A stretch of DNA of 64,000 nt, from positions 57,012 to 121,011 of the forward strand of contig JACPAV010000008.1 of NCBI GenBank assembly GCA_016180645.1, written 5' to 3'. The notes under the pieces are model-generated. The model was not told the DNA's origin. It did no database searches and was given only the letters and a program-made list of their open reading frames with translations. Every line of letters begins with the position of its first letter. The stretch's first letter is position 1. Below are positions 9,712-18,354 of this stretch, piece after piece. This stretch comes from Nitrospirota bacterium. Lineage in GTDB: Bacteria > JACPQY01. A program made the position numbers and the translations under genes.

Positions 9712-10272
9712 ATGAAAAGGACGAACGAGGTCGAGACCTTCTGCCGCCAGGTGCGCGCACGGTCCGCCGAGAACAGGCAGGCTATGCTCGCCGTGCGTGC
9801 TTTGCCAGGGCAAATGATCTCAGTGCTCCGCCAAGAGATCGACTCTCCGGTGCGTGTCGTCTTCCTCTTAGCGCAGGATGATCGGGACTACCGGCAGACG
9901 CTCATCGAGGAATCAGTGTCCGGACAGCGTTGGCGCAGACGCAATTCCAAGCAGCATGTAACCGACCGTGAGATGGTTGACCTAACCAACACCCTTCACG
10001 GCTGGACAAGGTCCGTATACGCCTTCGGTTGCGCATTCGTCCACCTTTCCAACTTCCACGACCATCAAACCCGAGATCCGTTGGACCAGATTTCCGCGGC
10101 CGAGCGAAATGCGGTTCTCGACCACCTTCGCCATTACCACGGTGGCCCAAACGGAGCGGCACCCACATTCTTGGAACTTATGCCATTCTTGCCAAGGGTC
10201 TTTGCGAAAATCGCCGACAACCTGGAGTGCTACGTGAAGCAGCTTGAGCAGGACGACAACCTGGAAACGTGA
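9712..10272 (+). CDS. Hypothetical protein, 186 aa
   Basis: I do not recognise this protein. It is soluble, with no signal peptide or membrane segment. Its C-terminal half is rich in aromatic and histidine residues (FVHLSNFHDHQTRDPL, LDHLRHYHGG, FLELMPFLPRVFAKIADNLECYV). The frame is open over its whole length with plausible codon use and lies between two toxin-antitoxin modules, which suggests accessory cargo. Nothing in the sequence fixes a function. The start at 9712 (ATG) has no strong ribosome-binding site. Confidence 0.55.
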   Translation: MKRTNEVETFCRQVRARSAENRQAMLAVRALPGQMISVLRQEIDSPVRVVFLLAQDDRDYRQTLIEESVSGQRWRRRNSKQHVTDREMVDLTNTLHGWTRSVYAFGCAFVHLSNFHDHQTRDPLDQISAAERNAVLDHLRHYHGGPNGAAPTFLELMPFLPRVFAKIADNLECYVKQLEQDDNLET

Positions 10273-10373
10273 GACGGTGCCACGATAGCCAATCGGGATC
10301 TGATCCCAGCTTCTACGGAGAATCTTCGCCGCACTTCTTGCCGGTGCGCACCAAAACGGGTACTCTTGGAGCT

Positions 10374-10577
10374 ATGGCGATGGTCCGGAAAGATCCCAGG
10401 CGTGCATCCCCGAAAAGACCCGATGCCGCGAAGGCACGCGCCGCGCTCCACAGTTTGCGCGCGAGCCTCGCGAAAAAATCCTCCCGTTTCGAGGGCATGA
10501 CGGAGGAGGAGGTGATTCGGGTGTTGAAAGAAACCCGACGCCGGCTTTGGGAGAGAAAGCTTGCTGTTGGTGCTTGA
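10374..10577 (+). CDS. Small basic antitoxin upstream of a PIN toxin
   Basis: The 67-aa product ends in FEGMTEEEVIRVLKETRRRLWERKL, a helix typical of small VapB-like antitoxins that pair with PIN toxins. ATG at 10374 or 10380 is likely the start: GGAG lies 8 nt before the latter. The gene overlaps the following PIN gene by 17 nt, indicating translational coupling. The assignment rests on size, charge and context; no DNA-binding fold is certain. Confidence 0.65.
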   Translation: MAMVRKDPRRASPKRPDAAKARAALHSLRASLAKKSSRFEGMTEEEVIRVLKETRRRLWERKLAVGA

Positions 10578-10983
10578 TTCGAATGAGTACATTTTCGGCA
10601 TTGCGCCACCGGGGAAGTCCTCATGCAGGGCTCTGCTAGACGCGGTCCTGGCGGATCCTCTCGCCAACTCGCTCAGGATTCCCCGGACCATTGTGGATGA
10701 GGTTCGCGGGAATCTCGCCTCAGAAGATTTCAAGACATTCATGACCTTCATCAACGCCCTTGCCATAATTGACGAGGACTTCGAGGTTCCCTTTGAGACG
10801 GCGTGGAAGTATGAGGCGAAGGGCCTGAAACCCGGGGATGCGTTCATTGCCGGATACACAGAGTGGGTCGGCGCAAACTTCTTGGTGACGGAGAATCGGC
10901 GGGACTTTCTTCACCGTGCAGGCGAATTTCCCTTCAAGGCGGTAAATGCCGAGACTTACTTGAAGCTCATCAAGTGGAAATAA
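10561..10983 (+). CDS. PIN-domain toxin (VapC-like ribonuclease)
   Basis: This 140-aa protein starts LLVLDSNEYIFG, with the first PIN acidic residue near position 6. It continues with IPRTIVDEVRGNL (second acidic site), GLKPGDAFIAGYTEWVGANFLVTENRRDF (third and fourth acidic sites) and a C-terminal strand. This is the order of catalytic acids in VapC-type Mg-dependent endoribonucleases. The frame opens with TTG at 10561; TTG or GTG codons three to four codons later are equally possible. It overlaps the antitoxin gene and probably forms a toxin-antitoxin operon. Confidence 0.82.
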   Translation: MLLVLDSNEYIFGIAPPGKSSCRALLDAVLADPLANSLRIPRTIVDEVRGNLASEDFKTFMTFINALAIIDEDFEVPFETAWKYEAKGLKPGDAFIAGYTEWVGANFLVTENRRDFLHRAGEFPFKAVNAETYLKLIKWK

Positions 10984-11011
10984 GCACCCGCAATCGCAAC
11001 CGTTGAAGGCT

Positions 11012-12250
11012 TCAGGCGGCGACGGGCTGGAAACGAGAGCGAAAAGCCTCTTCGGTCATCTTCGCGGCGGAGGCGAGCCGCCGAACTTCCTCTGTCGATT
11101 CGAAATCGCTCTTTCGCAGACGGATCATGTACCGGAGGGCCACCTCGTAGCTCTCCGACTCAACATCCACCAGCCTGAGTCTCGTCCGGCCCGTCTGAGG
11201 GTCCACCATCGCGCCGAACGGAATGGGAACCACCTTGCCTTCCGACAGGGCCACCATCACATTGGGTCCGGATTCCAGGAGGAACTTTACCGCGGCGTGA
11301 CCCAGAGTGCGGGTGTACTCCAGGTCAAAGGCAATGGGCGCCGCACAGCGGAGTTCATAGCCGATGTTCTTGTCCGAAATAGGAATGGACATCCCGCGCT
11401 CTTTCAGGCTCTGTTCGATCCGGCGCTTCATGAATTCGGCAAAGCCCAACTCCGCCAGCCGGAGGTGACCGTGCTCGTCCGTTCGGGCTTCGTCCAGTCC
11501 CTGCAGGCCGTCGGCCCTCAATTTCTCGGCCACACCTTCGGCGACCACCGCCACGCCATCGTCTTTGCCCGCCGCGCGCCGCTTGATCATCGCGCCCTCT
11601 ATGATGTCGCACACATGGCGCACGGACACCATGGATGGAAACTCCTCGGGGATGACCGCCAAGGTGGCCCCGGCGGCACGGGCGATGCCGAGCGCCAGGT
11701 GGCCCGCGGAACGTCCCATGGCGACCACGATGAACCACCGTTGCGTTGTACGGGAATCCTCCATTAAATTGCCGACCAGTGCGGCGCCCAGCTCGCGCGC
11801 CGTTTCGAATCCGAACGTCGGCATTCCGCTCGGGAGCGGGAGATCGTTATCGATGGTCTTCGGCACGTGAACCACGTTCACCTTCCCCCCGCTCGCCTCG
11901 TGGAGCTTCACGGCGGTGGTGGCGGTGTCATCTCCCCCGATTGTCACGAGGTGCTCAATCCCGAGCGCGGCGAGGCCGTTCAGAACGTTGCGCATGCTCT
12001 GAGCGTCCTTCGTCGGGTTGGTCCTGGAGGTCCGGAGGATGGAGCCCCCGTGCGTATGAATTCTGGAAACGTCCTCAATCTTGAGCGATTCCACCTGGCT
12101 GACTCCTCCGGCGGCAAGGTGTTTGAACCCGTCCAGGATTCCCACCACCTCGCATCCCCGGTTGATCGCCTCGATTGTCGCCGAGCCGATGACGCCGTTG
12201 ATCCCCGGCGCCGGACCGCCGCCAACGATGATCCCGACTTTTCTTGTCAT
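11012..12250 (-). CDS. pfp: 6-phosphofructokinase, pyrophosphate-type signature
   Basis: This 412-aa protein phosphorylates fructose 6-phosphate at the commitment step of glycolysis. N-terminal VGIIVGGGPAPGINGVI binds the phosphoryl donor. The motif IGGDDTATTA has GGDD where ATP-dependent enzymes have GGDG, and VPKTIDNDLPLP has PKTIDND instead of PGTIDND. Both substitutions mark PPi-using enzymes, so a reversible pyrophosphate-dependent reaction is expected. The ATG at 12250 overlaps the glgA stop in an ATGA, so it is translationally coupled to glycogen synthase; a longer frame exists but would lie inside glgA. It is the last gene of the glgC-GH57-galT-glgA-pfp run. Confidence 0.9.
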   Translation of the reverse strand: MTRKVGIIVGGGPAPGINGVIGSATIEAINRGCEVVGILDGFKHLAAGGVSQVESLKIEDVSRIHTHGGSILRTSRTNPTKDAQSMRNVLNGLAALGIEHLVTIGGDDTATTAVKLHEASGGKVNVVHVPKTIDNDLPLPSGMPTFGFETARELGAALVGNLMEDSRTTQRWFIVVAMGRSAGHLALGIARAAGATLAVIPEEFPSMVSVRHVCDIIEGAMIKRRAAGKDDGVAVVAEGVAEKLRADGLQGLDEARTDEHGHLRLAELGFAEFMKRRIEQSLKERGMSIPISDKNIGYELRCAAPIAFDLEYTRTLGHAAVKFLLESGPNVMVALSEGKVVPIPFGAMVDPQTGRTRLRLVDVESESYEVALRYMIRLRKSDFESTEEVRRLASAAKMTEEAFRSRFQPVAA

Positions 12251-13665
12251 GCGGGCTTCAAGGAATAGAGCAGTGCTGCGTAGGCTTCCGCCGAGTGATC
12301 CCATGAGAAATCCTGCTCCGTGCAGGTCTTCCGCAGCATCGACAGGCCGCCGTTCGCGCAGGCTTCCCGCGCCCGGCCCAGCGCGTCAACCACCGAATCG
12401 GCCGTCAACGGCGAAAAGAGGAATCCCGTTCGACCCTCCTCAATGGTATCGATCAAGCCCCCGACCCGATGGGCTACGGGAACCGCCCCATAGCGCATCG
12501 CAATCATCTGGGTGAGTCCGCACGGCTCATACCGGGAGGGCACGAGAAACAAATCACTGCCGGCGTAGATACGGCGCGCGAGTGCGTCGTCGAAATCGAC
12601 CTTGACCGCGAACCGTCCGGCCAACCGCCCGCCGGTCTCCCGCACCGCCTTCTCCAGCGCCTCGCTCCCCCGACCGAGCACGGCCATCTGCATACCGCTT
12701 TCGACGATCCGATCCGCCGCTTCGCACACCACGTCAATTCCCTTCTGCGGCGTAAGCCGTGAGACGATGCCCACGAGGACCACTTTCGGATCCATTTCGA
12801 GGCCCATCTCTTCCTGCAAGGCGGCTTTCGACGCCGCCTTCCATCGATCAAGCGAGAGGGTCAGTTTCTTCTTGAGAGCCTTGTCCTTGCGCGGGTTCCA
12901 CACCTCGGAGTCGATGCCATCGAGAATGCCCGTGAGCTTGGCCGCATATTTCCGCAGGAGACCATCGAGCGCAAACCCGGCCTCGGGGGTCTGGATCTCC
13001 CGGGCGTACTGCGGACTCACTACGTTCACCGCGTCGGCAAACACAATCCCGGCCTTGATGAAATTCACCTTCCCGTAGAACTCCAGGACCTCGGTGTTGA
13101 AGTCCTCCGCCGGAAGTCCCAACTCATCCAGGACCTCCTTTGGGAAAACGCCTTGGTATCCAAGATTATGGATGGTGAGAAGGCATCGCAGATTCGAAAG
13201 CGCCGGATCTTCACGATAGGCGGGATACCGCCGCAGGAGGTACGGCACGAGGGCCGTGTGCCAATCGTGCGCGTGCAGGACATCGGCTTCGAACAGTCCC
13301 TGCCGCACCCCTTCAATCGCGGTAAAGGCGAGGGCGGAGAATCGCCGATGCTCATCCGCGACATCCCCGTCGGAATCGTTGTAGACGTAGGGACGATTGA
13401 ACAACGAGGGTGCGTCGAGGAAGGCCCACCGCACGCCCCTCTTCTCTTGCGTGAACACCTTCGCCGGGATGGCTTCCCCGGCGAGTTCGAGCCGGATTTC
13501 CCGGCCCCCTTTGATCTTGATTGAGGTCGGCCGGTACATCGGACTCAAGACCGTCACTTCAAATCCCTTTCCGGACAACGCCACCGGCAGCGAGCCCATG
13601 ACGTCTCCGAGCCCGCCCACTTTGCTGTATGGAAACACTTCCGAAGCCACCATCAGAACACGCAT
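12247..13665 (-). CDS. glgA: Glycogen synthase (ADP-glucose type, GT5)
   Basis: It elongates alpha-1,4-glucan from ADP-glucose in the cytosol. N-terminal EVFPYSKVGGLGDVMGSLP contains the KxGGL nucleotide-sugar motif. DVLHAHDWHTALVPY, GIVSRLTPQKGID and PSRYEPCGLTQMIAMRYGAVPV are the other GT5 landmarks. The start is the ATG at 13665, only 3 bp after the galT stop and behind a G-rich ribosome-binding site; upstream in-frame codons belong to galT. About 472 aa, normal for GlgA. It overlaps pfp by 4 nt downstream, and ADP-glucose comes from glgC in the same run. Confidence 0.96.
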   Translation of the reverse strand: MRVLMVASEVFPYSKVGGLGDVMGSLPVALSGKGFEVTVLSPMYRPTSIKIKGGREIRLELAGEAIPAKVFTQEKRGVRWAFLDAPSLFNRPYVYNDSDGDVADEHRRFSALAFTAIEGVRQGLFEADVLHAHDWHTALVPYLLRRYPAYREDPALSNLRCLLTIHNLGYQGVFPKEVLDELGLPAEDFNTEVLEFYGKVNFIKAGIVFADAVNVVSPQYAREIQTPEAGFALDGLLRKYAAKLTGILDGIDSEVWNPRKDKALKKKLTLSLDRWKAASKAALQEEMGLEMDPKVVLVGIVSRLTPQKGIDVVCEAADRIVESGMQMAVLGRGSEALEKAVRETGGRLAGRFAVKVDFDDALARRIYAGSDLFLVPSRYEPCGLTQMIAMRYGAVPVAHRVGGLIDTIEEGRTGFLFSPLTADSVVDALGRAREACANGGLSMLRKTCTEQDFSWDHSAEAYAALLYSLKPA

Positions 13666-13667
13666 CA

Positions 13668-14660
13668 CTACACCCCCCGTAAAAAAGTGGCCGCCTCTTC
13701 GGGCGGCGCGGGATTGATGAAAAAACCCGCTCCTTTTTCGAACCCGGCGATCCGGGTCTGTATGGGCGTGATTTCGAAATGCCAATGGAAGGAGTCCTCC
13801 ACGCGGTCCCCATCCGATGGCGCGGAATGAAGGTAGAAATTGTACGGAATGTGGCCGAGCGTCCGGTCCAACCGGCGGAAGATGTCGCAGAAGATGGCCG
13901 AGAGGTCGTCGAGCTGGGCGTCGGTGATGTGTTCATAGTAGGCGGCGTGATGCCGGGGCGCGATCCATGTCTCAAACGGAAATCGCGAGGCGAACGGTTC
14001 GAAGGCTACGAAATCCTGCGAGACCGACACGATGCGCTCGCCCTGGTCCATTTCCTGCCTCAGGATGTCGCAGAAGATGCAACGTTCGCGGTAGGTAAAA
14101 TGGAATTTGGCGCCGTCCATCTCCGTGGCCAACTCCCTCGGGACGATGGGCAGGGCGATGAGCTGGCTGTGCGGATGTTCCAGCGTGGCGCCGGCTTCCT
14201 CGCCGTAGTTCTTGAAGACGACCATGGAACGCATCCGCTTGTCGCGCTTCAGGTCGTTGATCCTTTCCCGAAAGACCCACAGATTGTCCCGCCACAGGGC
14301 CGTCGTACAGGTCGAGAGTTTTTCATCGTGCTTCGGCGACTCGATGATCACTTCGTGCGCGCCAACGCCGTTCATGATGTCGTACACGCCCAGACCCCGA
14401 CGGTCGAGTTCCCCCTCCACCCGGAGCGCAGGGAACTTGTTGGGCACCACCCTCACCCGCCAAGCCCCGTCTCGGCCGTTCAATCGCAAGATTTCGGGCG
14501 GCGTCAGGTGTTCATGGCCCACGCAAAAAGGACAGTTGCCTTGCGAGTCCGCCGAGGGCGCCGTCATCGTGATCTCCCCGAAATCGGAGGCGCGCTTTCT
14601 CCGCTCGGTCGATATGATGACCCAGCGGCCGGTGATGGGATCCTTTCTCAGCTCAGGCAT
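13668..14660 (-). CDS. galT: Galactose-1-phosphate uridylyltransferase family protein
   Basis: A 330-aa nucleotidyltransferase of the HIT superfamily. It has PELRKDPITGRWVIIS at the N-terminus, a CPFC zinc-binding pair, VVPNKFPAL, HEVIIESPKHD, and the catalytic ATLEHPHSQLIALP with the nucleophilic histidine. Family members move UMP between UDP-glucose and galactose 1-phosphate. Those found in glycogen clusters may instead use ADP-glucose or related sugars; the sequence alone does not decide. It sits immediately upstream of glgA with a 2-bp gap and 31 bp downstream of the GH57 gene, so it is part of the glycogen operon. Confidence 0.92.
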   Translation of the reverse strand: MPELRKDPITGRWVIISTERRKRASDFGEITMTAPSADSQGNCPFCVGHEHLTPPEILRLNGRDGAWRVRVVPNKFPALRVEGELDRRGLGVYDIMNGVGAHEVIIESPKHDEKLSTCTTALWRDNLWVFRERINDLKRDKRMRSMVVFKNYGEEAGATLEHPHSQLIALPIVPRELATEMDGAKFHFTYRERCIFCDILRQEMDQGERIVSVSQDFVAFEPFASRFPFETWIAPRHHAAYYEHITDAQLDDLSAIFCDIFRRLDRTLGHIPYNFYLHSAPSDGDRVEDSFHWHFEITPIQTRIAGFEKGAGFFINPAPPEEAATFLRGV

Positions 14661-14691
14661 GGGTGGGCCTAGAGCTTAGCATAGATCGTTC

Positions 14692-16758
14692 CTACACACT
14701 CCACATGCGGTCCTCGAAGTCCGCCGGGGGCACGTCGAAACTCAAAAACCCAAGCCGCGGATATCGATCCTCCATCTGACCCTTCCGGCGCACCTCCACC
14801 ACAAAGTACACGCGGGTTCCGGCCGGTGCCTGAAGCGGTTCCAACGGAACGCTCATCTCGATGACCTTCTGCCGCGCCGCCACCACCTTGCCCACCGCTG
14901 CGAATCCCCCTTCGGGCGTCCGGCTGAGGAGCGCGCCTTCCAAGGGAAGGATCTTGAAGTCCCGCAGCCCAAACACGAGATGGACGTGCAGATCTTCCGC
15001 TTCCTCCTCCGGCTCGGCGGGATCGAGGCGGAGATAGAGATGAGTCGAATCGAATCCGTAGTAGATCCGGTTCAGGTAGCCCACGCCCGCCGCGAGTCGT
15101 CCCGGATCACTTCGGCATTCGTAAGAACCCGCCGCGTACCATTCCGCGTAGCCCGAGACCAGCCCGTCGATCCGGGGCGAAATGAATCCCACGGGGCCGC
15201 GCGACTCCTCCATGATCCGGACCGGTTCCAGGAGATACGGCGGCGGCTCGCACCCCACGGCGTTGTAGACCTCGATCAGGTTGTTTCTGAACAGGAGGTC
15301 GAAGGTGTCGGCCTGATCAGTATGGAATGAATCGCCGTACCACCAGAACCAATCGCTCCCCTCCGCCGCGTACATGCGCTCCAGCGCCTTCTCACGAGCC
15401 TCCGGGGTCGATTCCCTCCGCGCGAGAAATCCCCGAGTCTTGGCCAGGATCTCCCACGCACGGTTCTTCCCCGCCTGCCCGATCCACATTTCGAACTTTC
15501 CGTCGATCCACGAACCCGTTTGGATTCGGTCCGTTTCCCGAATGTCATCGCGCGGATCGGCCAGCACGTCGGACGGCGTGACCAATTCGCAATCGGACGC
15601 ATGCTTGAGGACCTCCACGAATTTCTTCAGGAACGGGCCGCCGTGCCACGGATAGTACTCCCAGGGATTCTCCCCATCGAGGGCCAGGGAAAGGACCCCC
15701 CCCCCGGAGCCTCGCGCCGTGGCAAGCCGGCGTTCAAAATCGTTCACGGCATCCGATTCGTGCATTTTGTGGTATTTGAATCCGAGTGCGTCCGAAATCG
15801 CCCGGTCGCGAAAGAAGACGACCACATCGCCGTTTCCCACCCGCGTTCGCCAAGCCTTTCGATGGTCGCCGCCGGAGGGCATCAGCGCCTGGTCCGTCAT
15901 CACCCAGCGCACCCCCTTTGAGGCGAGAACCGGGATCAGCTCGGGACACATCGACCCCTCGGAGGGCCACATTCCCACCGGACGCTTGAGCTTTTCTTCG
16001 ATGAACCGGAGTCCCCGGTCGATCTGGGCTTCCGCGTCATCCGGATAGGAAAACCCCACGGCGGGCAACGGTGCCGAGGGCATGCACCGGCGGGCGTAGC
16101 CGGTATCCAGGAGGAGCGGCAGAACCGGATGGTGCAGAGGGCTCGTGGATACTTCCGTTTTGTCCAGGATCCGGCGATGCAGCGCACGCGATTCCTTCAG
16201 GATTTCTCGTTGGCAGTCGAGAACGAAGACCTTGTCCTTCTCCGTGAAGTGCGTCCCCTTGCGCACGAGCTCCGTCAGATCGGGATGCGATTCGAGAGCG
16301 GTGAAACCGAACCACGTCAGGTTGAACCACACCTGAAGATCGCAAAGATCCGCCTTCGTGAAGGACATGGCCAGATCCTCCATTTCCTCCGGAGTGATCC
16401 GTTTCCCGCGTTTCTTGAAGAGCTCCCAATAGCGCGGGTACGGCTGGATCATCGTGTCCGGGTTGCAGGAGAAGAAATCCATCAGCAGCGCCTTGCGGTC
16501 GGCCGGCGTAAGTTCCCCGGCGGGCTTCTCCGTCAGGAGCTCGAAGGCGTCTTTCGTGCCCTGGACGTACATGTCGAGCTGCTTGAGAAGGGAGGGCGTG
16601 ATGTTCAGCGTGATCTTGACGCCTTCGCGTTCGATCAGCGTGAGGACGTCGTGATACCCGTGGATGGCGTGAAGGCGCACCCACGGAAGGAGCAATCTTC
16701 CGGAAATCGGATCTTGGTACAGCGGCTGGTGCATGTGGAAGAGAATGACCAGCCTCAT
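14692..16758 (-). CDS. Glycoside hydrolase family 57 protein
   Basis: This 688-aa protein starts LVILFHMHQPLYQDP, the classic GH57 motif 1. It continues with GFSYPDD and GMWPSEGSMCPELI, where the glutamate is the expected nucleophile. LSLALDGENPWEYYPWHGGPF follows, and a C-terminal beta-rich domain starts around residue 530. GH57 enzymes include amylases, 4-alpha-glucanotransferases, branching enzymes and amylopullulanases; the long form with an extra C-terminal domain fits an amylolytic role, but subfamily is uncertain. No signal peptide is present, so it should act on intracellular glycogen. It is 18 bp downstream of glgC. Confidence 0.92.
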   Translation of the reverse strand: MRLVILFHMHQPLYQDPISGRLLLPWVRLHAIHGYHDVLTLIEREGVKITLNITPSLLKQLDMYVQGTKDAFELLTEKPAGELTPADRKALLMDFFSCNPDTMIQPYPRYWELFKKRGKRITPEEMEDLAMSFTKADLCDLQVWFNLTWFGFTALESHPDLTELVRKGTHFTEKDKVFVLDCQREILKESRALHRRILDKTEVSTSPLHHPVLPLLLDTGYARRCMPSAPLPAVGFSYPDDAEAQIDRGLRFIEEKLKRPVGMWPSEGSMCPELIPVLASKGVRWVMTDQALMPSGGDHRKAWRTRVGNGDVVVFFRDRAISDALGFKYHKMHESDAVNDFERRLATARGSGGGVLSLALDGENPWEYYPWHGGPFLKKFVEVLKHASDCELVTPSDVLADPRDDIRETDRIQTGSWIDGKFEMWIGQAGKNRAWEILAKTRGFLARRESTPEAREKALERMYAAEGSDWFWWYGDSFHTDQADTFDLLFRNNLIEVYNAVGCEPPPYLLEPVRIMEESRGPVGFISPRIDGLVSGYAEWYAAGSYECRSDPGRLAAGVGYLNRIYYGFDSTHLYLRLDPAEPEEEAEDLHVHLVFGLRDFKILPLEGALLSRTPEGGFAAVGKVVAARQKVIEMSVPLEPLQAPAGTRVYFVVEVRRKGQMEDRYPRLGFLSFDVPPADFEDRMWSV

Positions 16759-16776
16759 TGGATCTCCTCGGGCCGG

Positions 16777-18027
16777 TCAGCTCAAGACCGTCCCCTTCGG
16801 AATCACCGTCAAGCCGGACTCGGTGACGAAAAACCGTTTCCGATCTTCCGCATGGTTGAACCCGATCTGCATGTTGTCCGGAATCTTCACCCCCACGTCC
16901 GCGATGACTCGTTTCATGCGGACATAGCTCCCCACGTTCACTCCCGGCATGAGGATGGATTCCTGCACCGTCGCGAATGAATCGACCCGCACCTCGGGAA
17001 ACAGAACGCTCCGGCTCACTTCGCCGCCGGCCAGAATGCAGCCCTCGGCCACCATGGAATCCAGCGCCATCCCCATTCGATTTGAATCCCCTCCTGAGAA
17101 GACAAATTTCGCCGGCGGGAGATCGAAGTGGCCGCACCGGATGGGCCAATCCTCGTTGTACAGATTGAAGTGCGGCGACACGCCGATCAGATCGAGGTTG
17201 GCATCGAAGTAGGATTCGAGCGTCCCAACATCTCTCCAGTAGGCCGTTTCCTTCCCGGAAACCCCAGGGACTTCATTCTCGTGAAAATTGTAGGCGAAAA
17301 CGCGATGCTGCTCGATCATCCTTGGAATAACGACTCTCCCGAAATCATGCGACGAATCGTGGGCTTCCGCGTCTTCTTTAAGAACCTGCTTCAAGACATC
17401 GGTATTGAAAATGTAATTCCCCATTGAAGCAAGGACCTGCCCATCGCTTTCCGGATGCACATCGGCGGGCTTCTCCCGGAACTCGGTGACGCGGCCCTCG
17501 GCATTGACGTCGAGCACGCCGTACAGGCGCGCCTCGTGAGCCGGACGCGGCACGGCCGCAATCGTCAATTCCGCCCCGGCCCCGATGTGGAACTTGAGCA
17601 TCTGGCTCACGTCCATTTTGTAAATGTGATCGGCGCCGAAGATACACACGAAACGCGGGTCCTCGTTCTCCACCAGGTTCAGGTTTTGGAAAACGGCGTC
17701 CGCCGTTCCCATGAACCACCGTTCCCCCACGCGCATCTGGGCGGGCACGGGATCGATGTAGTGATTCAGGACGGAGGACAGCCGCCAGACCTTGGAGATG
17801 TGGCGGTCGAGCGAGTCGGATTTATACTGGACCAGAACCTTAATCTTGTAGAATCCCGAATTGATGAGGTTGGAAAGGACGAAATCGATGAGCCGGTAGC
17901 GTCCGCCGAAGTGGACTGCCGCCTTCGCGCGATCCCGGGTCAGTGGGAAGAGCCGCTCGCCTTTCCCTCCGGCCATGACGAACGTCAGCGCGTCGTCATT
18001 CTGCGGACAGACTACGCACTGGGTCAT
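16777..18027 (-). CDS. glgC: Glucose-1-phosphate adenylyltransferase
   Basis: It makes ADP-glucose from ATP and glucose 1-phosphate, the committed step of bacterial glycogen synthesis. The 416-aa product has VMAGGKGERLFPLTRDRAKAAVHFGG (nucleotide-binding loop), RLIDFVLSNLINSG, FMGTADAVFQNL, and a C-terminal left-handed beta-helix with GGEVSRSVLFPEVRV and VGSYVRMKRVIADVGVKIPD. It is first gene of the minus-strand glycogen run and is divergent from glgP across a 327-bp spacer that probably holds both promoters. Confidence 0.96.
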   Translation of the reverse strand: MTQCVVCPQNDDALTFVMAGGKGERLFPLTRDRAKAAVHFGGRYRLIDFVLSNLINSGFYKIKVLVQYKSDSLDRHISKVWRLSSVLNHYIDPVPAQMRVGERWFMGTADAVFQNLNLVENEDPRFVCIFGADHIYKMDVSQMLKFHIGAGAELTIAAVPRPAHEARLYGVLDVNAEGRVTEFREKPADVHPESDGQVLASMGNYIFNTDVLKQVLKEDAEAHDSSHDFGRVVIPRMIEQHRVFAYNFHENEVPGVSGKETAYWRDVGTLESYFDANLDLIGVSPHFNLYNEDWPIRCGHFDLPPAKFVFSGGDSNRMGMALDSMVAEGCILAGGEVSRSVLFPEVRVDSFATVQESILMPGVNVGSYVRMKRVIADVGVKIPDNMQIGFNHAEDRKRFFVTESGLTVIPKGTVLS

Positions 18028-18354
18028 GCTCTTGACGGCCGTGCCTCCTCCCTTCGCTTATACGCTCTCAACGTCGGCGGGGTCCATGACTCGCATCATA
18101 CAAAACCGTCCGGCCCGGCGCCAATGATCGCACCCTTGAGATTCGGACGGGCTGGGTATATGGGGAAGTCATGACCAGGGATGGCACTCGCCTCGTTCTC
18201 CGGCCATGCCCGGCCGGGGCGACCGTTGCGAGCGCCGCGAGTCTCCTGCGCGTCGGCACGGCCGACCGTTCGTGAAATGTATCCCCCCCGCGGCCCGCTC
18301 CAACCGCGCATCGCCCTCTCCGCGGGGCTCCGGGGACGATGATAGGATGAGCCA
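18028..18354. other. Divergent intergenic region between glgC and glgP
   Basis: This 327-bp spacer should contain promoters for both glycogen transcription units. On the plus strand TTGAGA around 18136 and TATATG around 18157 resemble promoter boxes with a short 15-nt spacer. A GGGAGGAGG on the minus strand lies about 16 nt before the glgC ATG, farther than usual. I see no convincing gene or RNA, only short arginine- and proline-rich open frames. Confidence 0.45.

Noticed and set aside
9503..9760. 85-codon minus-strand frame upstream of the 186-aa gene
   Set aside because: No ribosome-binding site and no recognisable motif; overlaps the neighbouring gene.
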